This document shows, piece after piece, positions 50,859-58,065 of a stretch of DNA of 64,000 nucleotides. The position numbers were made by a program, and so were the translations under genes. Source of the DNA: Neobacillus nitrireducens (GTDB lineage: Bacteria > Bacillota > Bacilli > Bacillales > Cytobacillaceae); NCBI RefSeq assembly GCF_030915405.1, contig NZ_CP133262.1:4927001-4991000 (forward strand). The letters are read 5' to 3'. The stretch's first letter is position 1. Each line of letters begins with the position of its first letter. The notes beneath the pieces are model-generated. The model saw only the letters and a list, made by a program, of their open reading frames with translations, was not told the origin of the DNA and ran no database searches.

Positions 50859-52298
50859 ATGAGGCAATTTTTATATAAACCAAAAAGGCATTGGAAGGAT
50901 ATAGAGCTTTGGAAAGATGTTACTTCAGAGCAGTGGAATGATTGGCTTTGGCAGCTAACCAATACAATCCGGACATTAGAAGATTTAAAAAAGGTGATTC
51001 ATTTAACACCCGATGAAGAGGAGGGGGTAAGAATATCAACGAAAACGATCCCCTTAAATATCACACCTTATTATGCTTCGTTAATGAACCCTGACGATCC
51101 TCGTTGTCCAATCAGAATGCAGTCGGTGCCAATATCGAAGGAGATTTATAAAACAAAATATGACCTTGAGGACCCATTATATGAGGATGAGGATTCACCC
51201 GTCCCCGGGTTAACGCACCGCTATCCGGACCGAGTTCTCTTCCTTGTTACCAATCAATGTTCGATGTATTGCCGCTATTGTACAAGGCGGCGTTTTTCTG
51301 GGCAAATTGGCATGGGGGTTCCCAAAAAACAGCTTGATGCTGCTATTTCCTATATTAGGCAAACGCCTCAGGTAAGAGATGTTTTAATCTCAGGCGGTGA
51401 CGGTCTGCTGATTAATGATAATATTTTGGAATATATCCTTAAAAACCTGCGGGAAATTGACCATGTGGAAATTATTCGGATAGGGACAAGGGCACCGGTT
51501 GTATTCCCACAGCGAATTACTGAAAACCTTTGTAATATCTTGAAAAAATATCATCCAATTTGGCTGAATACTCATTTTAATACTTCAATCGAAATAACCG
51601 AGAACTCAAAACGAGCCTGCGAAATGCTTGCCAATGCTGGTGTGCCGGTGGGGAACCAGTCGGTTATCCTTGCAGGAATCAATGACAGTGTGCCAATTAT
51701 GAAAAAACTCATGCATGATCTTGTCAAAATCCGTGTCCGGCCATATTACATTTATCAATGTGATTTATCCGAAGGAATTGGACATTTTAGGGCCCCTGTT
51801 TCAAAAGGATTGGAAATTATCGAGGGACTGCGCGGACATACCTCAGGTTATGCAGTACCGACCTTTGTCGTCGATGCACCTGGTGGCGGCGGTAAAATTG
51901 CTCTACAGCCGAATTATCTGATTTCCCAAAGTCCTGAGAAAGTGGTCCTTCGGAACTTTGAAGGGGTCATTACTTCTTATCCAGAACCAGAGAACTATGT
52001 GCCGGGAAGAGCAGAGAAGTACTTTCAAGAGGTTTATCCTGAAATGGATGAGAAGTGTTCGCTTACAGGAATCGCGGGAATTATGAATGACCAGCACTTT
52101 AATCTGGTTCCTGAGGGGTTAACTCGGCTAAATCGTCGCAAAGATTACAACCAAGACCCTGAACATACTACATTAAAGGATAAGCGCAGCAAACGCGATG
52201 AGTTAAAGGATAAGAAATTTAAAGCACTTACACAGAAGGAAATAGAAGGTCAGAAACCTGCAAACGAAGGCACATCAGCCGAAACGATGAAGGATTAG
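50859..52298 (+). CDS. kamA: Lysine 2,3-aminomutase KamA
   Basis: 479-aa radical SAM/PLP enzyme converting L-lysine to L-beta-lysine. Radical SAM cysteines in CSMYCRYCTRRR, preceded by GLTHRYPDRVLFLVTNQ; PLP-binding and substrate segments SGGDGLLI and YYIYQCDLSEGIGHFR. The charged 60-residue tail (RLNRRKDYNQDPEH...) is longer than in the clostridial enzyme. First gene after the sigma54 promoter; yokU follows 11 bases later. Confidence 0.95.
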   Translation: MRQFLYKPKRHWKDIELWKDVTSEQWNDWLWQLTNTIRTLEDLKKVIHLTPDEEEGVRISTKTIPLNITPYYASLMNPDDPRCPIRMQSVPISKEIYKTKYDLEDPLYEDEDSPVPGLTHRYPDRVLFLVTNQCSMYCRYCTRRRFSGQIGMGVPKKQLDAAISYIRQTPQVRDVLISGGDGLLINDNILEYILKNLREIDHVEIIRIGTRAPVVFPQRITENLCNILKKYHPIWLNTHFNTSIEITENSKRACEMLANAGVPVGNQSVILAGINDSVPIMKKLMHDLVKIRVRPYYIYQCDLSEGIGHFRAPVSKGLEIIEGLRGHTSGYAVPTFVVDAPGGGGKIALQPNYLISQSPEKVVLRNFEGVITSYPEPENYVPGRAEKYFQEVYPEMDEKCSLTGIAGIMNDQHFNLVPEGLTRLNRRKDYNQDPEHTTLKDKRSKRDELKDKKFKALTQKEIEGQKPANEGTSAETMKD

Positions 52299-52309
52299 GA
52301 GGAGTGTCA

Positions 52310-52594
52310 ATGAAAATTATATGTGAGTGGTGTGAAAGCAAAAATGTTGAAAGAATAACAAGCTCAGTTTTTTGGGAACTCCCAGATGGGACGCGAGCGA
52401 TTGAAATCAGTGAAACTCCCACCTTTTCCTGCCCGGATTGTGGGATGATTTATCAAAGCGAACCAATTGTAAAAGAAATAGAGAATCAGTTATATTTAAT
52501 TGATTGTAAACCAGTTGGAAAAGTGGTCAGCTTTGAAGAATTAATGGCAATTCCAAGGTTATTAAAGAAAAATTATTTTGATTTTTCTTCATAA
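52310..52594 (+). CDS. yokU: YokU-like zinc-ribbon protein
   Basis: 94-aa protein with two CxxC pairs (CEWCES and FSCPDCGM), likely binding zinc, and an alpha/beta tail (VVSFEELMAIPRLLKKNYFD). Resembles YokU, the neighbour of kamA in B. subtilis. The fold is reminiscent of MqsA-type N-domains, but no toxin partner is present. ATG 52310 follows AGGAGGAG. Confidence 0.82.
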   Translation: MKIICEWCESKNVERITSSVFWELPDGTRAIEISETPTFSCPDCGMIYQSEPIVKEIENQLYLIDCKPVGKVVSFEELMAIPRLLKKNYFDFSS

Positions 52595-52599
52595 TAAAG

Positions 52600-52625
52600 G
52601 CAGCCTACGATGTTAGGCTGCTTTT
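52600..52625 (+). terminator. Terminator after kamA-yokU
   Basis: GCAGCCTA / TAGGCTGC perfect arms and a four-T run. Confidence 0.83.
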
Positions 52626-52727
52626 GGCTATGGTGGAATTGATAAACTCTGGACTCATTCTTTCGTATCCTTTATAGTATTCCATATAAAACTATCCGAG
52701 ATATTTGGATGAGAAAGGCGTTTATCT

Positions 52728-52955
52728 ATGATTAAATCTTTTTATCATTTTTTAATGAAATATAGGCATCCTGCCCCAAAGGATGCTATAAGTGTCTTTG
52801 CTAATCATGCCTTTTTAGATCATAGTTTCCCTAAAGTCTCCGAGGACTATCATGAGTTAAGTACATATCTGGAATTGAATGGTCAGTATTTAGAATCAAT
52901 GTCAGTTTTTGATGAAGCATGGCAGCAATATATTCTAACTGAAAGCAAAATATAA
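52728..52955 (+). CDS. yozE: YozE family protein (UPF0346)
   Basis: 75-aa helical protein starting MIKSFYHFLMKYRHPAPKD, with FANHAFLDHSFPKVSEDYHE and FDEAWQQY, the conserved YozE layout. Function unknown. Good site upstream and terminator downstream. Confidence 0.92.
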   Translation: MIKSFYHFLMKYRHPAPKDAISVFANHAFLDHSFPKVSEDYHELSTYLELNGQYLESMSVFDEAWQQYILTESKI

Positions 52956-52960
52956 AACGT

Positions 52961-52988
52961 AATCGTCTCAGTAATGAGGCGATTTTTT
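52961..52988 (+). terminator. Terminator after yozE
   Basis: AATCGTCTCA / TGAGGCGATT arms (one G-T pair) and a six-T run. Confidence 0.83.
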
Positions 52989-53078
52989 CATTTTATAATT
53001 CTCATGCGCTTTTATTTAAACGGCGCATATACTATTGTAATCAAAATTCACGACTTATTATTGAGAGGATGGGAGGAA

Positions 53079-53774
53079 ATGGGAAATAGAAAAAAACCGA
53101 AGTATAAGATCGGTGATACGGTCGTGATTACTATTTATGGAACTGTTGGCAAGATAACAGATGTGAAATGGCTCGATGGAAAGTATGTTTATGAAGTAAA
53201 TAAGAGTGACGGATTATTTATTGAATCCGCCTTACAGTTACTTTCCGAATATGAAGGCGTTGTGATGGAACAAGAACAAATTGATATCGAATATAGTTTT
53301 TTCTTCGGCGATTTAGTTCAAGTGAGCGGTTATGGTGCAGACTTGTTTAAGGTAGTAGGTTTCCGTACAGAAATTTGGAGATATAAAGAAGATGCTTGGG
53401 AAGATGTCATTTATGAGTTATCAAGGGTAAGTGATGGCGAATGGCTTGAAGCAGGTGAAGAAGAGTTAACACTTGTCGCCGATGCTGAAAATGCCGATAC
53501 ATTCATTCAAAAACTGGGTCTCTTATACTTAGTAAATAAGAAGGAAAAGGTAGTTGATAATCCAAAGGTCCAGAACATGATTAGAAAAGCTGAATTTGAG
53601 GAAATTGAACGAAAAAAGGAAAAAAAGGAACTAATTGACAACTTATTAGACATATTTAATGATTACCGGATTTTATACGAAATGTTTCAGGACCAGGAAT
53701 ATTATCAAGTCATGCGTGTAATTCTCCGGAAATTAGAAAGTCTTGTCAGTAACGATGGTAAGAGCCACGTCTAG
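53079..53774 (+). CDS. YodN-like protein, function unknown
   Basis: 231-aa acidic soluble protein. Two SH3/KOW-like beta segments open the sequence (KYKIGDTVVITIYGTVGKITD and FFGDLVQVSGYGADLFKVVG), then a helical C-terminus with a charged coiled coil (EFEEIERKKEKKELIDNLL). Position next to yozE suggests the B. subtilis YodN family, from memory. The frame is open further upstream, but ATG 53079 has AGAGGAT nine bases before it; earlier starts overlap the yozE terminator. Confidence 0.72.
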   Translation: MGNRKKPKYKIGDTVVITIYGTVGKITDVKWLDGKYVYEVNKSDGLFIESALQLLSEYEGVVMEQEQIDIEYSFFFGDLVQVSGYGADLFKVVGFRTEIWRYKEDAWEDVIYELSRVSDGEWLEAGEEELTLVADAENADTFIQKLGLLYLVNKKEKVVDNPKVQNMIRKAEFEEIERKKEKKELIDNLLDIFNDYRILYEMFQDQEYYQVMRVILRKLESLVSNDGKSHV

Positions 53775-53780
53775 GTAAAC

Positions 53781-53948
53781 CTACCACTTTGAAATTTCGA
53801 ATAGTAAATAAATAACAAACGGGATACCAGCCCACTTAATAAGAAAAAACATCACATCTAAAAACTTCTCAAATGCTTGGAGGGTGAGTCCATCCTCCTG
53901 ATTAACATCATCTATCCATGCCTCTAGTTTTAATTGTAAATTCAACAT
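53781..53948 (-). CDS. Small single-span membrane protein
   Basis: 55-aa peptide (MLNLQLKLEAWIDDVNQEDG then a hydrophobic helix FFLIKWAGIPFVIYLLFEI). A clear GAGGTGA lies five bases before ATG, and the stop is seven bases from the end of the convergent gene. Codon use looks real. Family unknown. Confidence 0.72.
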   Translation of the reverse strand: MLNLQLKLEAWIDDVNQEDGLTLQAFEKFLDVMFFLIKWAGIPFVIYLLFEISKW

Positions 53949-54140
53949 GATATCACCTCAGAAAAGTTCTTTTGATTCATCCTATGCTTGTCCATTTAAA
54001 AAAAGACATCTTCTCCTCTATAAATCTTGAGGTTTAATAAATCGTTGTTTCTGTACAAATAGGTACTCAGGAAGCACATCAAAGTAAATAGCATGAAAAA
54101 GCCATGTACATCATACATTCTCTAAAAAGGGGGCGATGCT

Positions 54141-54314
54141 ATGAGAGAAATTGAAGTATTTATTGATACCGAAGAGATTGCCGAATTTTTCTTTCATGAG
54201 CTTGTGAAAAGGGGATACGTTCCTAGTGAAGAAGAATTAGAAGAAATTGCAGACATAACCTTCGAATATTTGATTGAGAAAAGTATTATCGATGAAGAAG
54301 AAGAGGATGAATAG
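54141..54314 (+). CDS. yozD: YozD family small acidic protein
   Basis: 57-aa protein (MREIEVFIDTEEIAEFFFHE, GYVPSEEELEEIADITFEYL) ending in an acidic tail. It matches the YozD family of spore formers as I recall it. GGGGGCGA upstream of ATG. Function unknown. Confidence 0.85.
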   Translation: MREIEVFIDTEEIAEFFFHELVKRGYVPSEEELEEIADITFEYLIEKSIIDEEEEDE

Positions 54315-54382
54315 GAAGATAATTAATCAAATTGAGGAAAGCTAAGCTGTATTTTCCTTTTATAATAGATTAATACGAAAGA

Positions 54383-54404
54383 CGAGCCTTTGTGCTCGCT
54401 TTTT
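54383..54404 (+). terminator. Short terminator after yozD
   Basis: CGAGC / GCTCG stem with five Ts; weak. Confidence 0.55.
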
Positions 54405-54519
54405 GTTGTGTTCATGTAGAAAAATTTATTAATACTTCATCGATAATAAATTCTCAAATCCTGAAACCTTTACTTTTTCAATCCGTATAGTTATTTACAA
54501 AGCTAAGGAGGGGAAAGAA

Positions 54520-54681
54520 TTGTTAAAAAAAATCCTTAAGTTGATTTTTAAAAGTAAATCTCATGATAAATATAGTTCCTCAAGTGATGCCTGGAAGCGA
54601 AGGGATCATTATAAACACAATAACTTAGGCCATCATCATTATAAAAAGAAGTATAAAAGTGGAAGTTTTTTTAGCAGCTAG
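54520..54681 (+). CDS. Small basic His/Lys/Tyr/Ser-rich peptide
   Basis: 53-aa peptide with TTG start six bases after AGGAGGGG. The N-terminus is amphipathic and basic (MLKKILKLIFKSKSHDK); the rest is dominated by His, Lys, Tyr and Ser (WKRRDHYKHN, HHHYKKKYKSGSFFSS). Family unknown; composition recalls small coat or kinase-substrate peptides, but that is speculation. It lies 15 bases upstream of a kinase gene that has a weak ribosome binding site, so the two are probably translationally coupled. Confidence 0.65.
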   Translation: MLKKILKLIFKSKSHDKYSSSSDAWKRRDHYKHNNLGHHHYKKKYKSGSFFSS

Positions 54682-54696
54682 CCTGGTGTCCTTTTT

Positions 54697-55494
54697 ATGA
54701 TAAAAAGAATTTCTTTCCTATTTTCAAATTTATTTGAAAGACCGCTCTCAAATGATAAGCTCATTGCTGAACGCTACCAAGTGATTTCACATCTCGGAGC
54801 AGGTGGTTATGGTCATAGTTACTTGGTTTATGACTTAGTGTGCGGGCAGAAAAAGGTCTTAAAAGCCTTGCGACTCCATAAAAGATTGACTCAATCGGGA
54901 CGAAGTGACTTCGAATCAGAGAAAAATCTGCTAAAATCAATTGATCATCCTGGTTTTCCAAGGTATTTTGAAGGGGGATATTTTAATAACATTCCCTTTT
55001 ACACAATGGAATTTATCGAGGGGCTGAATTTTGAACAGCTTATTTTTATTGAAGGAAAGAAGATCCTTGAGAAAGAAGCATTTCAAATCATATATGAACT
55101 ACTAAATCCGATTGAATATCTGCATGATCATCATATAATCCATAGAGATATTCGCATTCCGAATGTTATTTCCGATGGTACTAAAATAAGGCTTATTGAT
55201 GTAGGATTAGGAAAACATCTCGAACTTGAATCAGCCGTTCAAACAACAAGAAAATCGAATCTCCGTAAAGAGGTTATTTATCAAGCCGATTTTTATGGAC
55301 TGGGACATTTTCTCTTGTTTCTGCTCTATTCCAATTTTACATTTCCAAAACATAAACAGGAAAAGAGCTGGGAAGAGGAACTGGAAATTTCGAATCAGAC
55401 CAAACACATAATTAGAAGGCTCTTGCAGATTGAACCACCATATGAAAACTGTGCCCAAATAAGAGCTGATATAATAAATCTATACTTAGTCTAG
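54697..55494 (+). CDS. Hanks-type Ser/Thr protein kinase, YbdM-like
   Basis: 265-aa compact kinase without membrane or sensor domain. Glycine loop LGAGGYGHSYLV (33-44), catalytic-pair K56 and E75, HRDIRIPNV with D151 and N156, and the metal site written DVG (168-170) instead of DFG. The subdomain IX equivalent is ADFYGLGHFL. All catalytic residues are present, so it is probably active. It begins near the small basic peptide gene and is 11 bases upstream of spo0M, forming an operon. Confidence 0.85.
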   Translation: MIKRISFLFSNLFERPLSNDKLIAERYQVISHLGAGGYGHSYLVYDLVCGQKKVLKALRLHKRLTQSGRSDFESEKNLLKSIDHPGFPRYFEGGYFNNIPFYTMEFIEGLNFEQLIFIEGKKILEKEAFQIIYELLNPIEYLHDHHIIHRDIRIPNVISDGTKIRLIDVGLGKHLELESAVQTTRKSNLRKEVIYQADFYGLGHFLLFLLYSNFTFPKHKQEKSWEEELEISNQTKHIIRRLLQIEPPYENCAQIRADIINLYLV

Positions 55495-55505
55495 GAGGAG
55501 AAAAA

Positions 55506-56276
55506 ATGTCTTTTTTTAACAAAGTATTTGCCAGTGTAGGAATCGGGTCTGCGGCAGTGGACACAAAGCTTCAAAAGGATACTTATATGCCGGGAGAGAC
55601 AGTTAATGGCGTAGTTGAAATTAAAGGTGGCAAAGTGGAGCAGCAGGTGGACGAGATTTATCTTACCTTAAATACCACCTATTTAAGAGAGTCGGACGAC
55701 AAAAAGTATACGGTTACTGCTTCTATCGACCGGTTTCAATTGACTACTCCGTTCACCGTGAGGCCGAATGAACAAAAGGATATTCCATTTTCCTTTCAGC
55801 TCCCTTTTGATACACCACTTTCAATTGGCAGGTCAAAGATTTGGGTAACAACAGGTCTGGATATTAAAGGCGGGGTTGATCCAAGCGATAAAGATTCTCT
55901 TAAAGTTGTACCAAACCAACTAATGTCTGCTGTGTTTAAGGCAATCGATAACTTAGGCTTTAGAATTCGGGAAGCCGACTGCGAAGAAGCACCGCGCCGA
56001 TTACGGGGACGTTTACCATTTGTTCAAGAATTTGAGTTTGTCCCTACTTCAGGATTATTTCGTGGTAAATTAGATGAACTAGAAGTAGTTTTCTTCCCGT
56101 CTGGAAATGGCTCGCTTGATATCATGTTCCAAGTAGACCGGCGGGCAAGAGGGTTAGCTGGATTATTCTCTGAGGCAATGGGAGCAGATGAAACCAACGT
56201 ACGTTTGTCAGTTTCAAATGCAGATATCCCTAATTTACAACAAAAAATCCAAAGTGTAATTCAAAGATATGCTTAA
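55506..56276 (+). CDS. spo0M: Sporulation-control protein Spo0M
   Basis: 256-aa arrestin-like beta-sandwich protein affecting early sporulation and cell division. Family segments: FFNKVFASVGIGSAAVDTKL at the start, YMPGETVNGVVEIKGG, and FRIREADCEEAPRRL. AGGAGGAG ribosome binding site. Cotranscribed with the upstream kinase by spacing, which suggests phospho-control of Spo0M (inference). Confidence 0.93.
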   Translation: MSFFNKVFASVGIGSAAVDTKLQKDTYMPGETVNGVVEIKGGKVEQQVDEIYLTLNTTYLRESDDKKYTVTASIDRFQLTTPFTVRPNEQKDIPFSFQLPFDTPLSIGRSKIWVTTGLDIKGGVDPSDKDSLKVVPNQLMSAVFKAIDNLGFRIREADCEEAPRRLRGRLPFVQEFEFVPTSGLFRGKLDELEVVFFPSGNGSLDIMFQVDRRARGLAGLFSEAMGADETNVRLSVSNADIPNLQQKIQSVIQRYA

Positions 56277-56390
56277 TTGATTAAAAAAAGTGCGTTTCGA
56301 CAAAAAAAGTGGAATTTCCATGGAGGATTCGACATTGTTCATAGCCAATTATTAGAATAAGCGATCAATTCTAAAAATTGGAGGTATATG

Positions 56391-56699
56391 ATGATCAAAG
56401 TATTAACAAAAAGAGCAAGTATACAATATGATGTGACGATCTTTCAAACTCCAAAGTACCGTGAAAATAAAGGACATACAGAGGTTTATCGAACGACTAT
56501 TCCCGCAAATAATCGAGAGCAATGCTTAGCAGAGACTTTTAGCCGCTTTAATGTTACTGACAGAATACCTGCAAATTATCAAGGGAGATTTCTTTCAACA
56601 GGGGATATCGTGTTAATTGACGAAGGTCGTGGTGGCCAACACTATTATCAATTAAAGCCTGGCGGCTGGTTCCCTATTAACAGAATAGTTCTCCTGTAA
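56391..56699 (+). CDS. yodL: YodL domain protein
   Basis: 102-aa small basic protein with the YodL/LPD-like fold pattern (FQTPKYRENKGHTEVYRTTIP, DIVLIDEGRGGQHYYQLKPG). In B. subtilis YodL overproduction affects cell shape, through MreB as I recall. ATG 56391 has better spacing from GGAGGT than the ATG three bases earlier. A terminator follows. Confidence 0.85.
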   Translation: MIKVLTKRASIQYDVTIFQTPKYRENKGHTEVYRTTIPANNREQCLAETFSRFNVTDRIPANYQGRFLSTGDIVLIDEGRGGQHYYQLKPGGWFPINRIVLL

Positions 56700-56704
56700 T
56701 TCAA

Positions 56705-56737
56705 AAACCTAAGGAGCGTTCCTTAGGTTTATTTTTT
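56705..56737 (+). terminator. Terminator after yodL
   Basis: AAACCTAAGGA / TCCTTAGGTTT perfect arms, four-base loop, six Ts. Confidence 0.9.
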
Positions 56738-56755
56738 AAAAATAACTTAGATGAG

Positions 56756-56861
56756 TGTCCAGCTCCGGCGCCCAGCGGCTTGTGAACTTCGCCCTTTTCC
56801 CTACGATAAGTCAAAGTGCTCCAGTCCATACGCCGCGAAACGGGCGCTTCCGCATTTCTTA
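56756..56861 (+). repeat. Dispersed GC-rich Bacillus repeat, long copy
   Basis: Begins TGTCCAGCTCCGGCGCC and ends GGGCGCTTCCGCATTTC, the same ends as 8651-8722, with an extra 35-base middle. Markedly GC-richer than its surroundings. It runs up to the stop codon of the small minus-strand gene beside it, so it may provide that gene's 3' structure. Confidence 0.7.
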
Positions 56862-56987
56862 ATGCTTTCGTCCGCCGTTTGCACTGTTTTCTTTTGCATG
56901 TGCATTGTGTTCTGCCTCAATGGCCTCGGCAGGGATATGATTATTTTTCTTCGGTGAGTTAGTACGGCTTCGATGTTTTTTACCCAT
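56859..56987 (-). CDS. Small basic protein, probably spore-related
   Basis: 42-aa Lys/Asn/His-rich peptide (MGKKHRSRTNSPKKNNHIPA, EAIEAEHNAHAKENSANGG). Ideal GGAGGGAG site eight bases before ATG. Resembles the small hydrophilic proteins of Bacillus spores, but I cannot assign a named Ssp family. Upstream TGAATT-N17-CTATTTT is a weak match to forespore promoters. The stop codon touches the dispersed repeat. Confidence 0.7.
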   Translation of the reverse strand: MGKKHRSRTNSPKKNNHIPAEAIEAEHNAHAKENSANGGRKH

Positions 56988-57138
56988 GAATATCTCCCTC
57001 CAATCTAAAAATAGCTTCCCACAAAATAATAAATTCATGTCTGTTTCATTGAAGAGTTTCTCATTAGAAAATGTTTATGTTATATTGTCCATGATACAGT
57101 TTTTATGACTGTTGTAGTGAATGATTGGAGGAATATAG

Positions 57139-57843
57139 ATGAGTGTACATATTGGTGCGAAGGAAAATGAAATTGCTGAAACAGTATTATTACCTGGGGA
57201 TCCACTTCGGGCAAAATATATCGCAGAGACTTTTTTAGAAGATGCAAAATGTTACAATGAAGTACGAAATATGTTTGGTTTTACGGGGACATATAAAGGA
57301 CAACGAATTTCGGTTCAAGGGACTGGAATGGGGGTTCCTTCCATTTCTATTTATATAAATGAACTCATGCAAAGTTATAACGTCCAAAATCTGATTCGAG
57401 TTGGCACATGTGGAGCGATTCAAAAAGATGTAAAGGTTCGTGATGTCATTCTGGCAATGACAAGCTCCACCGACTCTAATATGAATCGTCTTACCTTCGG
57501 TCATGTTGATTTTGCCCCTACTGCAAACTTTGATTTACTACGTAAGGCATATGATGCAGGTGTAGCAAAAGGACTTAACTTGAAAGTAGGAAATATTTTT
57601 ACGGCAGATTCATTTTATAATGATAATGCAGATCTTGAAAAATGGGCGAAGTATCAAATTCTTGCGATTGAAATGGAAACCACTGCCCTCTATACATTAG
57701 CGGCTAAATTTGACCGCAGAGCACTTTCGGTTTTAACCGTAAGCGATCATATTTTAACAGGTGAAGAAACAACAGCAGAAGAAAGACAATTAACCTTTAA
57801 CGATATGATTGAAGTAGCATTAGAAGCTGCGATAAAAGAATAA
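57139..57843 (+). CDS. deoD: Purine nucleoside phosphorylase DeoD
   Basis: 234-aa hexameric-type phosphorylase that splits purine nucleosides into base and ribose 1-phosphate. Motifs VLLPGDPLRAKYIAET, GTGMGVPSISIY, RVGTCGAI, IEMETTALYTLA and the catalytic Asp in TVSDHI. Good GGAGG ribosome binding site. Monocistronic. Confidence 0.97.
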   Translation: MSVHIGAKENEIAETVLLPGDPLRAKYIAETFLEDAKCYNEVRNMFGFTGTYKGQRISVQGTGMGVPSISIYINELMQSYNVQNLIRVGTCGAIQKDVKVRDVILAMTSSTDSNMNRLTFGHVDFAPTANFDLLRKAYDAGVAKGLNLKVGNIFTADSFYNDNADLEKWAKYQILAIEMETTALYTLAAKFDRRALSVLTVSDHILTGEETTAEERQLTFNDMIEVALEAAIKE

Positions 57844-57852
57844 CCAATAATG

Positions 57853-57881
57853 AGCCTCTTCCAATTGGATGGGGCTTTTTA
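57853..57881 (+). terminator. Terminator after deoD
   Basis: AGCCTC / GGGGCT arms (one G-T pair) and five Ts. Confidence 0.7.
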
Positions 57882-58022
57882 ATTTTTCTACTTAACAGGA
57901 AAACACTGCCAATGTGGAGAATAACTAAGAACAACTCCTCTGTGACAAAAATCATCGAAAGACCTCATAATAAGGCATAAATTAAATATAGAAATAAAGT
58001 TGATAAAAATCATTAGACCAAT

Positions 58023-58039
58023 ATACGCTGCAGGGGTAT
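58023..58039 (+). promoter_or_regulatory. Candidate CsoR operator of copA-copZ
   Basis: ATACGCTGCAGGGGTAT approximates the pseudo-palindromic copper-repressor site (ATACCC...GGGTAT type). It lies 27 bases before copA, among TATA-rich promoter sequence. No csoR gene is in the window. Confidence 0.65.
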
Positions 58040-58065
58040 AGTATATATTATATGAGGTGATCAAA

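Noticed and set aside
52310..52594. Toxin-antitoxin module at the zinc-ribbon YokU gene
   Set aside because: It resembles an MqsA-type N-domain only loosely, and no toxin gene adjoins it; the kamA context indicates YokU.
56751..56957. 68-aa plus-strand ORF over the GC-rich repeat
   Set aside because: It lies within the dispersed repeat and antisense to a better-supported minus-strand gene, has no ribosome binding site, and its protein is low-complexity read-through of the repeat.
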